NCBI GenBank assembly: GCA_910587895.1 | Contig: CAJUOE010000104.1 | Span: 1 to 30,647, forward strand | Reading direction: 5' to 3' | DNA length: 30,647 bases | Source of the DNA: an uncultured Lachnospiraceae bacterium | GTDB taxonomy: Bacteria; Bacillota; Clostridia; Lachnospirales; Lachnospiraceae | Part shown: piece after piece, positions 7,935-17,333 of the stretch | How the letters are laid out: each line of letters starts with the position of its first letter | Position numbering within the stretch: position 1 is the stretch's first letter | Program-made: the position numbers and the translations under genes | Notes under the pieces: model-generated | Seen by the model: the letters and a program-made list of their open reading frames with translations, nothing else | Databases searched by the model: none | What the model was told of the DNA's origin: nothing

Positions 7935-10016
7935 TTACAGGGAACGCGCCATCCTATACTGTACCAGCAGTTCCCTTACCCTCTGCATATGGACAGACAA
8001 GAGTTCCGCACATTTGCACAGGCTGATTAGCTCTGCGCTTATAATCAGCGGATAGCCGGAGCTCAGATAATGCGTCTTGATTGCCGGACACTGTGTCAGA
8101 TCCACATAGGCAATCCCCAATGCAAGGACAAGGACAGAAAGGCTCAGTCCGGTAACAATCAGCCATGGGTTCACATATTCATATGTTTTCCTGCGCAGGC
8201 CCCAAAGAAATACAAGCGTCAGGACCACATACGCCAAAATTCCGAACCAGAACATTACCGGCCCGGTTGCGCGGTAAAAAGATCCTATGAGATTCAGTCG
8301 CTGAACCGGCAAAATGGCAGCATTTTCTGCCTGTTTCCGATCCTTTTGACTATTGTAGGTGTCCAAAACCCCATCAAATGCGAGCGTCCCTTCGCCGATA
8401 AATCCGTCTTTCCCTATCTGGACTCTGGCTATACGCTCTCCCTCTTTTGCACCGTCCGCCTGTTCTTTGTACAATCCCAGGTAAAATACGGTGTCTTTCG
8501 TATCATCTTCGATATCCCAGCCGGTATGAAAACGGCATTTCCTGGCGCTCTTTAAATCCCGCCCCGTGCCTTTCAGGGATTCGTAGACGTCCTCGCTCCT
8601 CCTGAACCTGAGCTTTTTATAGCGGTTGCCCTTTTCATCCTCGATATATACACTCATTTTCTGCCCGTCATAATCCGGAAATACAATCCAGCCGGCAATG
8701 GCGTAATCATGTTTCGCCTTCAGATGTGCATGGGTGTTGCCAGTCACACGCTCAAACGCCCAGATGCATTCCTCCGAATCGGGAACTTCCCTGGCAGACA
8801 TACTGACATGCGTCCGCCGGTAGCTTATCATATAATTAAGCGTCTCCAATGTACGCCCGATAAGCTCCCTGCGATGCGTGGGGGTATCCAGGTAATATTT
8901 TTGCACAGCAGATTCCTCTACGCGCTCCAGCCTGCCATCCGCAAACGCAGCATCCAGGTCTTCATGGAGATTTCGAAAGAATGCATCTGCCGTCTGGCTG
9001 TCCTCATACATTCCGGCATCGTAAAATGCCCTGACCAGTGTCCAGCCCAGCCAGCCTGCCTCAACCTCTCCGTCCGCCGGATTGGTATCGTAAGCATTGT
9101 GCTCATCCATCTCCTTCTCCAGCTCTTTCTGCACGCTCGCCAGTGTCGGTGAAATCTGATAGAGCTCCTTCACCTGTTTCCTGGTAAGCGGAATCTTCTC
9201 ATCCGCACCCTCCTGCCGGATATGTGAAATCTCATCCATGACTGTCGCATAATACTCCAGAGAAGAAATACCATAACGCTGTGTATGCAGAAAACTCACC
9301 CCTGCAATAGATAAGAGCACGCCTGAAAACGGAAGCGCCAGACACAGGTACCTGGGCAGATACCGCAAATTCCTGCACTTCACAAGCAGAATGCCAAGCA
9401 TCACCAGGCAGATAACGCCCGTAAACGGCAGCAGCCAGGCGGTATCACCCTTTGTAATCCACATATACCCCAGGGACAGTCCGGTAAATGCCGACCAGAA
9501 AAACAGCCGCCACGCTTTTTCCCCGCGAAGAGAAAAATACATATGCAGCAATCCGCCGAAAATACAGAGTGTCAGAACAACGCCCAGCCCGTTCCGGTAA
9601 ACTTTCTGCAAAACAGAACTGCAATAAGAAACAGGATGAAACAACAAAAACAGATAGATGACAAGCACATACTTACCGAAAGAAAAAATGTTCCTTAAGG
9701 CTGTGCAAAAAATCATGCACGCCACGGAGTAACACAAAGTCACTGCAAAAATATATGGAATATGCAGCCGGTAACAAACCCCGAGGAAGATTGCAAATCC
9801 GGGTTCCTTCAGAAATGTATAGACGTCGAAATCTCCCAGCCAGTCCATTCCTGCAATGGAAAACGCCCAGTCCCGCATCAGTTCATCATCACAGGGCGTA
9901 CCGGGTGATGCATAGATCGGGACATGGATTACCAGAATCTGCTTCACAAGCGCAGCCGCCAGAAAAACCAGCAGCAGCCTGTGTTTCTTCATCACTGTAA
10001 TTATTTTATCTGTCAT
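7935..10016 (-). CDS. polytopic membrane protein, GT-C-like, paralog of its upstream neighbour
   Basis: This 693-residue protein has a membrane region in its first 260 residues, a large soluble region at about 270-580, and three C-terminal membrane segments. It is clearly homologous to the gene at 10048-12087: shared pieces include ALVKQILVI, an Asp-Asp pair in the first outer loop (CDDELMRDWAFS), KVYRNG, LGYMWITKGDT and AGWIVFP. An acidic pair in the first external loop and this topology are what GT-C glycosyltransferases show, so a lipid-phosphosugar-dependent transferase or polymerase is possible, but I do not recognise a named family. A GAGGAGG site precedes the ATG. The neighbouring membrane-anchored GT2 could supply a lipid-linked sugar donor. 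Confidence 0.8.
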   Translation of the reverse strand: MTDKIITVMKKHRLLLVFLAAALVKQILVIHVPIYASPGTPCDDELMRDWAFSIAGMDWLGDFDVYTFLKEPGFAIFLGVCYRLHIPYIFAVTLCYSVACMIFCTALRNIFSFGKYVLVIYLFLLFHPVSYCSSVLQKVYRNGLGVVLTLCIFGGLLHMYFSLRGEKAWRLFFWSAFTGLSLGYMWITKGDTAWLLPFTGVICLVMLGILLVKCRNLRYLPRYLCLALPFSGVLLSIAGVSFLHTQRYGISSLEYYATVMDEISHIRQEGADEKIPLTRKQVKELYQISPTLASVQKELEKEMDEHNAYDTNPADGEVEAGWLGWTLVRAFYDAGMYEDSQTADAFFRNLHEDLDAAFADGRLERVEESAVQKYYLDTPTHRRELIGRTLETLNYMISYRRTHVSMSAREVPDSEECIWAFERVTGNTHAHLKAKHDYAIAGWIVFPDYDGQKMSVYIEDEKGNRYKKLRFRRSEDVYESLKGTGRDLKSARKCRFHTGWDIEDDTKDTVFYLGLYKEQADGAKEGERIARVQIGKDGFIGEGTLAFDGVLDTYNSQKDRKQAENAAILPVQRLNLIGSFYRATGPVMFWFGILAYVVLTLVFLWGLRRKTYEYVNPWLIVTGLSLSVLVLALGIAYVDLTQCPAIKTHYLSSGYPLIISAELISLCKCAELLSVHMQRVRELLVQYRMARSL

Positions 10017-10047
10017 AGAATCTGCCTCCTCGTAGATGCCCCCGCAG

Positions 10048-12087
10048 CTATGAAAGCTCCTTCCTTTTTACTTTCCTTCCTATGATGGGAATCGAAAGCT
10101 CCACACATTTCCAGATACTGATGGATTCTGCACCGATGAGCAGTCCATAGGCGGAGCTTAGATACATCTCACTGATTGTCGGACACTGGGTAAGTTCCAC
10201 CAGCGAAATTCCCAGGGCAAACACCAGGATACTGAGCCCAAATCCGGCGGTAATGAGCCACGCATTGATACAGTCATATCTCTTTTTTCTCAGATTGACA
10301 ATCACCACCACAGTCAATCCCCCATAGCAGACAATCCCCAGCCAGAACATTACCGGCCCAAGCCCCCGGTAGAAAGAACTGATTACCCCTAACCTGGCGA
10401 CAACCTGATTGCTCTTTGCCAGCACAACCTCTCCCTCTGCCTGTGAGATATAGGCATCAAGAGAACCCGTATATGCCACCTCATTCTCTGCGGCAAAACC
10501 GCTTTTTTGTATCTCTACCCTTCCGGTTTCCTTTCCTTCCTGATACGCTGCCAGATACCACTGCGGATTTTCCTGCCCTTCTTTGCCGTCCCATCCAATC
10601 CGAAAACGACATCTGGAAACGTTCCCCTTTGCGTATTTCGTATCCGCAAGGTATTCCTGCACATCCTTACTTCTGCGGAAGTTGACTTTCGCATATTGAT
10701 TTCCCTGCGCGTCCTCCACAAACACCTGCATTTTATCTGCCTCGCATTCCGGAAATACAATCCATCCCGCGGCCACAAAGTCATGCTCCTGTCTGGCGTA
10801 TGCCACCTTGTTGCGGGTTAGTTCTTCAAATTGCCGGAAAGACAGCGCATCCTCGTCTTCACTTCTCATTACCTGTGCGTCCGCATGTGCATAACTCGTC
10901 ATATACTGCACCGTCCGCCATACGCACGCTGCCAGTTCCTTACAGTGCTCTGGCGTATCCAGATAATATTTCTGCGCTATGCTCTCCGTCTGCTTTTCCA
11001 GGATGCCAGCTGCAAAAGCCGCCTCTAATTCTTCGTGGACGCTCTTATAAAATGCATTTGCGCTTTCACAGCTTTCATAAACGCCCGCCTTGGAAAAGCC
11101 TTCCAGCAGCGCCCAGCCGGACCAGCCGGCTTCCACCTCTCCATCGTCCGGATCGGTGTCAAACTTCGAATATTTCTGCATCTGTTTCTCTACATATTTT
11201 TCTACGCCTGCCAGCGTAGGGGAAACCTCATACAATTTCCGCAGCTGCTGCCTGGACAGGCTTATCTTATCCTGCGCGTCATCTGATTTGATATGCGACA
11301 GGTCATACATCACCTCATCGTAGTATGCCACAGAGGGATAACCATACCAGCGAATGTCACAGAACTTTGTTGCCTGGGAAAATAAAAAGACTGCCAGAAA
11401 TGGGAATACAACACAGAAAAAAACGGGAATGCTCTTTAAATTCCTGCTCTTTCGAAACAGCATCACCAGCATTACCACACAGACGGTAAACGTAAAAGGC
11501 AGCACCCAGACCGTATCGCTCTTGGTAATCCACAGATACCCCAGAGACAGGCTGCTCACCAGCGACCAGATTATTACCTGCCGCTGTCTCTGCTCCAGAA
11601 CAGCAAAATACATATGTATCAACCCACCGAAAACCAGGAGCGTCAATACCATCGCAAATCCATTGCGATACACTCTCTGAAGCGTATATAACCCAAAGGA
11701 AACCGGGTTGAATAAAATCACAAGATATGTGAAAAGCACAAACAGCCTGCGGGAAAAAACCTTATTTAGCGAGCTCGCAAATACAATGGACGCCGCAGAG
11801 TATCCCAGCGTAACCGTGAAAATATAGGGAAGATGCAGCCGGAAACAAACCGCCAGAAAGAAACTGAATCCCGGCTCCTTTGCAAACGTATACGCATTAA
11901 AATCCCCTTTCCAGTTAAGGCTGGCCATGGAAAACGCCCAGTTTTTGAGAAGCTGGTCGTCACAGGCAGCCGATGGTATGGCAAAAATCGGCAATCCGAT
12001 AACAAGAATCTGTTTCACAAGCGCAGCTGCCACTACAGCAATCCAAAACCAGTGCTTTTTTGCCATATCTGCGACTTTATCCCACAT
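10048..12087 (-). CDS. polytopic membrane protein, GT-C-like, paralog of its downstream neighbour
   Basis: This 679-residue protein has the same layout as the gene at 7935-10016: a membrane block of about 250 residues with an Asp-Asp pair in the first outer loop (CDDQLLKNWAFS), a soluble block, then three membrane segments before a basic tail. The two align along their entire length, with conserved cores such as KVFSR/KNIFS, VYRNG, YLWITKSDT and GWIVFPE, but are clearly diverged, so this is an old tandem duplication. AGGAGG precedes the ATG, 11 bases after the GT2 stop codon. A GT-C transferase or polymerase role in the surface glycan is an inference from topology and context only. Confidence 0.8.
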   Translation of the reverse strand: MWDKVADMAKKHWFWIAVVAAALVKQILVIGLPIFAIPSAACDDQLLKNWAFSMASLNWKGDFNAYTFAKEPGFSFFLAVCFRLHLPYIFTVTLGYSAASIVFASSLNKVFSRRLFVLFTYLVILFNPVSFGLYTLQRVYRNGFAMVLTLLVFGGLIHMYFAVLEQRQRQVIIWSLVSSLSLGYLWITKSDTVWVLPFTFTVCVVMLVMLFRKSRNLKSIPVFFCVVFPFLAVFLFSQATKFCDIRWYGYPSVAYYDEVMYDLSHIKSDDAQDKISLSRQQLRKLYEVSPTLAGVEKYVEKQMQKYSKFDTDPDDGEVEAGWSGWALLEGFSKAGVYESCESANAFYKSVHEELEAAFAAGILEKQTESIAQKYYLDTPEHCKELAACVWRTVQYMTSYAHADAQVMRSEDEDALSFRQFEELTRNKVAYARQEHDFVAAGWIVFPECEADKMQVFVEDAQGNQYAKVNFRRSKDVQEYLADTKYAKGNVSRCRFRIGWDGKEGQENPQWYLAAYQEGKETGRVEIQKSGFAAENEVAYTGSLDAYISQAEGEVVLAKSNQVVARLGVISSFYRGLGPVMFWLGIVCYGGLTVVVIVNLRKKRYDCINAWLITAGFGLSILVFALGISLVELTQCPTISEMYLSSAYGLLIGAESISIWKCVELSIPIIGRKVKRKELS

Positions 12088-12098
12088 TTGCCTTCCTC

Positions 12099-13253
12099 CT
12101 ACTTATGCTTTATATGCAGAATTCCAATAAAGAAACTTCCGAATATAATTTCAATTCCAACTACCATCAAAAGCATGGCAGGAATCGTAATCCGCATCAT
12201 CTTCTCCGGCGAAAGACCGCCAAATCCGGTACCTCCCCAGATACAGAAAGCTGCAATGGTAATGGCTACTCCCAGCAGAAACAGCACAATGCCAATCACA
12301 ACGCCTTTCTCGGTACTGGTATCCTCAAGCCATTTGTCGAGCTTGCCTTCCGTAGGAATAAATCCCGTCACGCTCGCATAGGATCGCACGAACAGAGAGA
12401 ACATGACGAGGTTCGCACCCACCATCATTCCCGCTGCGGCATACATCAGCGTGTGTACGCCAAGCCCTACGGAGCCAATCTGAATATTGCCAAGGCTTAA
12501 GGTCACGGTCAGAATCAGGCCGAGCACAAATAAAATCAGCCCCGGATACATAAACAGCCAGTTCGGGCTGTGCATCAGCAGAAATTTCAAATGTCTCCAG
12601 CCATCCGACCAGCTTCTGAGATGCGGTGCATGGGAACGACCGTCTTTCTTCAGGGTTGTGGGTACCTCTGCAATCTTTAAGTGGTTCAACGTCGCCTTCA
12701 CCACCATCTCGCTCGCGTATTCCATGCCGGTTGTCACCAGGCCTAACCCTAAGATGGATTCCCGGTTGTACCCTCTGAGCCCGCAGTGGTAATCCCCGAT
12801 CTTGCAGGGGAAAAACAGCCGGGCAATAAACGAAAGTACCGGATTTCCCAGATATCTGTGAAGCGGCGGCATGGCGCCGGGCTCAATGCCTCCCTTAAAG
12901 CGGTTGCCCATCACAAGATCATAGCCCTCTCTTAATTTCTCCACGAAAGGCATCAGATGCAGGAAATCATAGCTGTCGTCCGCATCGCCCATGATCACAT
13001 ACTTTCCAAGCGCACCGTTACAGCCGCCAATCAATGCCGCGCCGTAGCCCTTTTCCTCTACTTCCACGACTCTTGCGCCATTTTCTACGGCAATCTGCCT
13101 GGAACCGTCCGTGCTTCCGTTGTCTGCAACGACAATTTCCCCATTCACGCCGCTCTCAGCAAGGAACGTCTTCGCCTTGCCGATGCAGGTTGCCAGTGTC
13201 TCCGCCTCGTTCAGGCAGGGCATGAGTATTGTCAGTTCAAATTGTTCATTCAT
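12099..13253 (-). CDS. membrane-anchored family 2 glycosyltransferase (DPM1/GtrB-like)
   Basis: This 384-residue protein has an N-terminal GT-A domain of about 230 residues and about four C-terminal membrane segments. Family marks are ILMPCLNEAETL at the start, VVADNGSTDGS near residue 42, the metal-binding MGDADDSYDF near residue 92, and GNRFKGG. This resembles polyprenyl-phosphate glycosyltransferases that load one sugar from a nucleotide donor onto undecaprenyl phosphate. The product would suit an outer-face GT-C enzyme, which fits the two membrane paralogs immediately downstream. AAGGAG lies 9 bases before the ATG. The sugar transferred cannot be read from the sequence. Confidence 0.88.
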   Translation of the reverse strand: MNEQFELTILMPCLNEAETLATCIGKAKTFLAESGVNGEIVVADNGSTDGSRQIAVENGARVVEVEEKGYGAALIGGCNGALGKYVIMGDADDSYDFLHLMPFVEKLREGYDLVMGNRFKGGIEPGAMPPLHRYLGNPVLSFIARLFFPCKIGDYHCGLRGYNRESILGLGLVTTGMEYASEMVVKATLNHLKIAEVPTTLKKDGRSHAPHLRSWSDGWRHLKFLLMHSPNWLFMYPGLILFVLGLILTVTLSLGNIQIGSVGLGVHTLMYAAAGMMVGANLVMFSLFVRSYASVTGFIPTEGKLDKWLEDTSTEKGVVIGIVLFLLGVAITIAAFCIWGGTGFGGLSPEKMMRITIPAMLLMVVGIEIIFGSFFIGILHIKHK

Positions 13254-13264
13254 TTGTAATCTCC

Positions 13265-14074
13265 TTACCTGTGCTCCACTTCATTTAACTTTTCACCTTT
13301 GATATAAAAACGCATGAGAAATTTTGCAAGCCATTTTGGCCAGAATTTCAGGAACATTGCGTAATCTTCTTTTGCCCTGATATTTCCCTCGCGAATGGTA
13401 TTTGACGTCTCAGAACCCTCATGTACCCGGTGGCAGGTGCCTATATTCGTCGAGTACACAAATTCTCCTTTTTCACGGGAAAGCTTTTCCCACTCCTCCC
13501 AGTCCAGGTTACTGCGAAACTCAGAGATAAATACTGTCTCCGGAAGATTCTCTTTGACATAAGCCACCGACCAGCATGCCACAGGATTTCCAAAAGCCAG
13601 CACACATCGTTTGAAAAACCGGACGCCCTGAAATTTTTTGATTTTAAGCGGAAGGAGCATCAGGCGTTTGACGCGCAACATCGTGCTCTTTTCTACCACC
13701 ACGCCGTCCCGCAGCTCATAGTAATCCGCAAAATAGATGAACGGCTGCTTTGCCCTGCCCAGTTTCTCCAGCATATCAGCCGCATACGTGGGCTGGTAGC
13801 GGTCGTCCTGGTGCGCAAGCGTCACCAACGCCGTTTCGGCAGCATGATATGCAAAATTCCAGTCTCCCGCAATACCACCTGTACCGTGGTTGACATACAG
13901 CGGAATCTGGTATTCTTCCGCCAGATTCCGAATGTAATCATTGTCCGTACTGGTAGTCATGATAATATTGGTCGGAATTGTCTGTTTTTTTAATGATTCG
14001 ATACATTCTCTCAGATACGGGCTTTCCTTGTAAGCACAGATTGCGAATGTATGATCCTGTGGTCTGTATTTCAT
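13265..14074 (-). CDS. family 2 glycosyltransferase
   Basis: This 269-residue soluble protein has the GT2 fold signature: TFAICAYKESPYLRECIESL at the N-terminus and the metal-binding acidic motif LAHQDDRY near residue 92, which takes the place of DXD. It probably adds a sugar to the growing lipid-linked repeat unit at the inner membrane face. AGGAAAAA is 7 bases before the ATG, which lies 8 bases after the rfbB stop, so it is co-transcribed with the rhamnose genes. The later half contains LDWEEWEKLS, consistent with the acceptor-side acidic motif of GT2 enzymes. Donor and acceptor are unknown; rhamnose is only a contextual guess. Confidence 0.85.
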   Translation of the reverse strand: MKYRPQDHTFAICAYKESPYLRECIESLKKQTIPTNIIMTTSTDNDYIRNLAEEYQIPLYVNHGTGGIAGDWNFAYHAAETALVTLAHQDDRYQPTYAADMLEKLGRAKQPFIYFADYYELRDGVVVEKSTMLRVKRLMLLPLKIKKFQGVRFFKRCVLAFGNPVACWSVAYVKENLPETVFISEFRSNLDWEEWEKLSREKGEFVYSTNIGTCHRVHEGSETSNTIREGNIRAKEDYAMFLKFWPKWLAKFLMRFYIKGEKLNEVEHR

Positions 14075-14082
14075 AATTTTTC

Positions 14083-15165
14083 CTATTTATCCTGATACAT
14101 CTCTTCGTAATATTTCTGGTAATCGCCGCTGGTTACGTTCTTCATCCACTCCTCATGCTCAAAGAACCATGCAATCGTCTTTCTGATGCCCTCTTTGAAC
14201 ATGGTTTCCGGCTCCCAGCCGATTTCGGCTTTGATTTTATCCGGGGCAATCGCATATCTTCTGTCATGCCCTTTGCGGTCTTCCACATACGTAATAAGAT
14301 CCTCGCTCACAAGTTCCCTGCGCGGGTCGCCCTCCGGCAGCATTTCCAGCAATGTATCCAGAATGATATGGATAATCTCAATGTTCTGTTTCTCGTTGTG
14401 TCCGCCAATATTATAAGTCTCACCGAGTTTCCCCTGCTCCTGAACCATGTCGATGCCCTTTGCATGGTCGTCCACATACAGCCAGTCGCGGACATTCTTT
14501 CCATCGCCGTACACCGGAAGTTTCTTTCCCTGAAGCGCATTATTGATAATCAGCGGTATCAGTTTCTCCGGGAACTGGTAAGGTCCGTAGTTATTCGAGC
14601 AATTGGTGATATTTGCCGGGAAATGATAAGTATCAATATAGGATTTTACCAGGAAATCAGAGCTTGCCTTGCTGGCGGAATAGGGGCTGTGCGGGTCGTA
14701 AGGCGTCGTCTCGTAGAAATATCCGCCTTCCTCCTCCAGAGAGCCGTATACCTCGTCCGTGGACACATGGAGGAATTTCTTGCCTTCCAGGAACGTTCCA
14801 TCCTCTTTCTCCCACGCTTCCTTGGCACAGTTGAGCATAACCGCTGTTCCCAGCACATTTGTCTGCACAAATACCTCCGGGCTTTTGATGCTCCGGTCCA
14901 CATGGCTCTCAGCCGCAAAATGAACCACACGGTCAATATCATTCTCTTTAAAGATTTTGCTGATAGCATCCTTATCACAGATATCCGCTTTCACAAAGGT
15001 ATAGTTGTCCCTGTCCTCCACACCTTTTAAATTCTCCAGGTTGCCTGCATACGTCAGCTTGTCCACATTGATGATACGGATTTCGTTGTCATATTTGCGA
15101 AACATATAATGAATATAATTGGAACCGATAAACCCGGCTCCTCCTGTTACCAGATAAGTTCTCAT
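14083..15165 (-). CDS. rfbB: dTDP-glucose 4,6-dehydratase
   Basis: This 360-residue extended short-chain dehydrogenase converts dTDP-glucose to dTDP-4-keto-6-deoxyglucose, step two of dTDP-rhamnose synthesis. The NAD-binding motif TGGAGFIGSNY is at residues 7-17. FAAESHVDRSI, the STDEVYGSL segment with its catalytic Asp-Glu pair, and the YSASKASSD catalytic Tyr-Lys motif follow in the usual order, then NNYGPYQFPEKLIP. AAGGAGAAGG precedes the ATG. An 86-base gap separates it from rfbD upstream, in which I see no clear promoter or terminator. Identification is firm. Confidence 0.97.
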   Translation of the reverse strand: MRTYLVTGGAGFIGSNYIHYMFRKYDNEIRIINVDKLTYAGNLENLKGVEDRDNYTFVKADICDKDAISKIFKENDIDRVVHFAAESHVDRSIKSPEVFVQTNVLGTAVMLNCAKEAWEKEDGTFLEGKKFLHVSTDEVYGSLEEEGGYFYETTPYDPHSPYSASKASSDFLVKSYIDTYHFPANITNCSNNYGPYQFPEKLIPLIINNALQGKKLPVYGDGKNVRDWLYVDDHAKGIDMVQEQGKLGETYNIGGHNEKQNIEIIHIILDTLLEMLPEGDPRRELVSEDLITYVEDRKGHDRRYAIAPDKIKAEIGWEPETMFKEGIRKTIAWFFEHEEWMKNVTSGDYQKYYEEMYQDK

Positions 15166-15251
15166 AACCTTCTCCTTTTCCTGATATATTTTCTGCTGTT
15201 ATCTATTATTCCCGGTTCTCTGATATTATTATTGCATCCAGTCGTATCTTT

Positions 15252-16121
15252 CTATAAATTCTTAATATACGCTTCCAAGGCGTCCTCCCAGTCTGCCATA
15301 CGAAAATTGCCCGTCAGCTTGATCATATAGTCTTCGAGGATGGAATACGCCGGACGCGGCGCCTGTCCCGGATTACGGCGGCAGTATTCTTCCGTGGAAA
15401 CGCGCTCCACCACGGTATTCTTACCTGCCAGCTGAAAGGTCTTCTCCGCCAGATCCGCCCAACTGCAGCTGCCCTCGCAGACGGCATGGAACAACCCATA
15501 ATTCTCCGTCGGCTCAAGGAAATGGATCATCTTCGCTAATTCCACCGTACTTGTCGGACACCCAACTTGATCATCCACTACGCTGACCTTGTCATGGCTC
15601 TCGGAAAGACGCAGCATTGTCTTTACAAAATTCTTGCCATCGCCATACAGCCATGCAGTCCGCAAAATAAAATATTTCTTCGCAAACGCTTTGACAAAAT
15701 TCTCACCCTCCAGCTTTGTCTTGCCGTAGGCGCTGTTCGGCCCCGGTGTATCAAACTCCGTATAAGGCCTGTTTCCATTGCCGTCAAACACATAATCCGT
15801 AGATACGTGTATGAGTTTGGCATCCGTCTCTGCGGCGGCAATGCTTAAGTTCCTTGCTCCAATCGCATTGATCTTATAAGCGCTGTCCCACTGCTGCTCA
15901 CATAAGTCCACCGCCGTATGCGCCGCACAGTTGATAATCACATCCGGTTCCTTCTCGCGCACCAGGGCAAGTACCTCGTCGATATCTGTGATGTCGAGAG
16001 CGATCACACCCTCCCCCGCCTGCACGTCTGTATTGATAAACTCCGCTTCACCTGGATCGTATTCCTGGTTGATGGCGCGTCCAAGCTGCCCGTTGCAGCC
16101 TGTAACTAAGATTTTTTTCAT
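15252..16121 (-). CDS. rfbD: dTDP-4-dehydrorhamnose reductase
   Basis: This 289-residue short-chain dehydrogenase carries out the last step of dTDP-L-rhamnose synthesis, NAD(P)H-dependent reduction of the 4-keto group. It shows the nucleotide-binding motif VTGCNGQLGRA at residues 6-16, INCAAHTAVD, STDYVFDG, the catalytic YGKTKLEGE Tyr-Lys motif near residue 131, and LRTAWLYG. Length matches RmlD. The strong AAGGAGG ribosome site is 8 bases before the ATG. It lies 24 bases after the GT2 gene and is part of the same run as the HPr-family gene. Confidence 0.97.
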   Translation of the reverse strand: MKKILVTGCNGQLGRAINQEYDPGEAEFINTDVQAGEGVIALDITDIDEVLALVREKEPDVIINCAAHTAVDLCEQQWDSAYKINAIGARNLSIAAAETDAKLIHVSTDYVFDGNGNRPYTEFDTPGPNSAYGKTKLEGENFVKAFAKKYFILRTAWLYGDGKNFVKTMLRLSESHDKVSVVDDQVGCPTSTVELAKMIHFLEPTENYGLFHAVCEGSCSWADLAEKTFQLAGKNTVVERVSTEEYCRRNPGQAPRPAYSILEDYMIKLTGNFRMADWEDALEAYIKNL

Positions 16122-16145
16122 GATATTTCCTCCTTATGCCAATAA

Positions 16146-17039
16146 TTAAAGCATCCTTCCAAACAAAAACAATGCCCGCATGATAAGCCCGTCCAAACGG
16201 CTCTGACGGTATATCCGGCGGTTAAACAGAATTTTCAGTTTCCCCGGAAAAGATTTTGCCGCAAGGATTTGCTGCACAAGCGCATCTTTCTCCTCGTCTC
16301 CATGGTAAAGCTCTGCGAAATCAGTAAGCTGTGCCTGCAGCCTGCCGCGGTTTTTCCTGAGATAAGCCGCCTTCAGGCGAACCTGGCTTAAGAAACCGGC
16401 TCCGCCGCCGACCACATTCTCCTCATGCTGGCGATATTTGATAAATGCCCGTTCGTCAAAAATCACTTTCCCGGCATACGACGCCGCCAGATACGACCAC
16501 CAGTCATGCAAAATTGCGTGTTCCGACAGCCTGGCTCGGATGATATCCGCCATTTCACGGTTCATCACCGTGGTACATCCGGTACAGATACATTCCACCA
16601 CGGCATTGCAAAAGCCGGGAATCCGTCTGCGATAGTCCTGTTTCGCCATTGGTTTCCCATCACTGTCTACCAAAATCTTATTGCTGCAATACAGCGCAGG
16701 TCCCGTTTCCTGTTCCAGTTTCCCTACCGCAGCCTCAATTTTATCTTCCAGCCAGATATCGTCCTGGTCGCAGAATGCCACATAGTCCGCATCACTTCTC
16801 TTCAGAAGTTCAAAAAAGCTTCCGTTAATTCCCCGGTTCTCTTCCAGAAAAATCCTGATATTCTTATAGTCTGCTCCATATTGCCTTAAAATATCAGGGG
16901 TTTTATCTTTGGAACCATCATCTCTGATCAATATTTCCAGATTATCCCAGGTCTGGCACAGCAGGCTTTCTATCTGTTCCGACAGAAAACGCTCCCCATT
17001 CCAGGTTGACATGAGGACCTGCACTTTCTTTGTATTCAT
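16146..17039 (-). CDS. family 2 glycosyltransferase, rhamnosyltransferase-like
   Basis: This 297-residue GT2 enzyme begins VQVLMSTWNGERFLSEQIESLL and has ILIRDDGSKDKT near residue 36 and FCDQDDIWLEDKI near residue 90. This combination is typical of the alpha-L-rhamnosyltransferases of streptococcal and clostridial rhamnan pathways. It would transfer rhamnose from dTDP-L-rhamnose, whose synthesis genes follow directly. A basic, hydrophobic C-terminus without clear membrane segments suggests peripheral attachment. It starts 6 bases after the HPr-family stop; the nearest ribosome site, GGGAG, overlaps that stop, so translation may be coupled. The donor assignment is inference from family resemblance and context. 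Confidence 0.88.
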   Translation of the reverse strand: MNTKKVQVLMSTWNGERFLSEQIESLLCQTWDNLEILIRDDGSKDKTPDILRQYGADYKNIRIFLEENRGINGSFFELLKRSDADYVAFCDQDDIWLEDKIEAAVGKLEQETGPALYCSNKILVDSDGKPMAKQDYRRRIPGFCNAVVECICTGCTTVMNREMADIIRARLSEHAILHDWWSYLAASYAGKVIFDERAFIKYRQHEENVVGGGAGFLSQVRLKAAYLRKNRGRLQAQLTDFAELYHGDEEKDALVQQILAAKSFPGKLKILFNRRIYRQSRLDGLIMRALFLFGRML

Positions 17040-17045
17040 AGGTTA

Positions 17046-17309
17046 CTATTCTCCCAAACCGCTTTCCACTGCTGCCACTACCGCCTGCAATGCCTGTTCC
17101 TCATCATCTCCGTCACACACAAATTCAATCGTATCCCCGGATTTGATGCATGCCCCCAGCACGCTCAGTACGCTCTTGGCATTGGCAGTTCCCCCTTTAA
17201 AATTAAAGGTAATCAATGCCTGATATTTGACAGCTTCTTTACATAAAATCCCCGCCGGACGCAGATGGAGCCCAGTAGGATTCTTTATCATTACTTTCTG
17301 GCTAACCAT
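17046..17309 (-). CDS. HPr-family phosphocarrier protein
   Basis: This 87-residue protein matches HPr in length and layout. GLHLRPAG places the phospho-accepting His exactly at residue 15, and AKSVLSVLG places the regulatory Ser at residue 46. It would carry phosphate from enzyme I to PTS permeases, or act in Ser-46 signalling if HPr kinase is present. The start at 17309 is set by AAGGAGG 7 bases upstream; a longer frame reaching 17465 is rejected because it reads through the structured element 17334-17485. It is unusual to find HPr leading a polysaccharide operon, 6 bases before a glycosyltransferase. It may be a second HPr paralog rather than the main one. Confidence 0.93.
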   Translation of the reverse strand: MVSQKVMIKNPTGLHLRPAGILCKEAVKYQALITFNFKGGTANAKSVLSVLGACIKSGDTIEFVCDGDDEEQALQAVVAAVESGLGE

Positions 17310-17333
17310 ATGTTTTTCCTCCTTCAAGATTTT

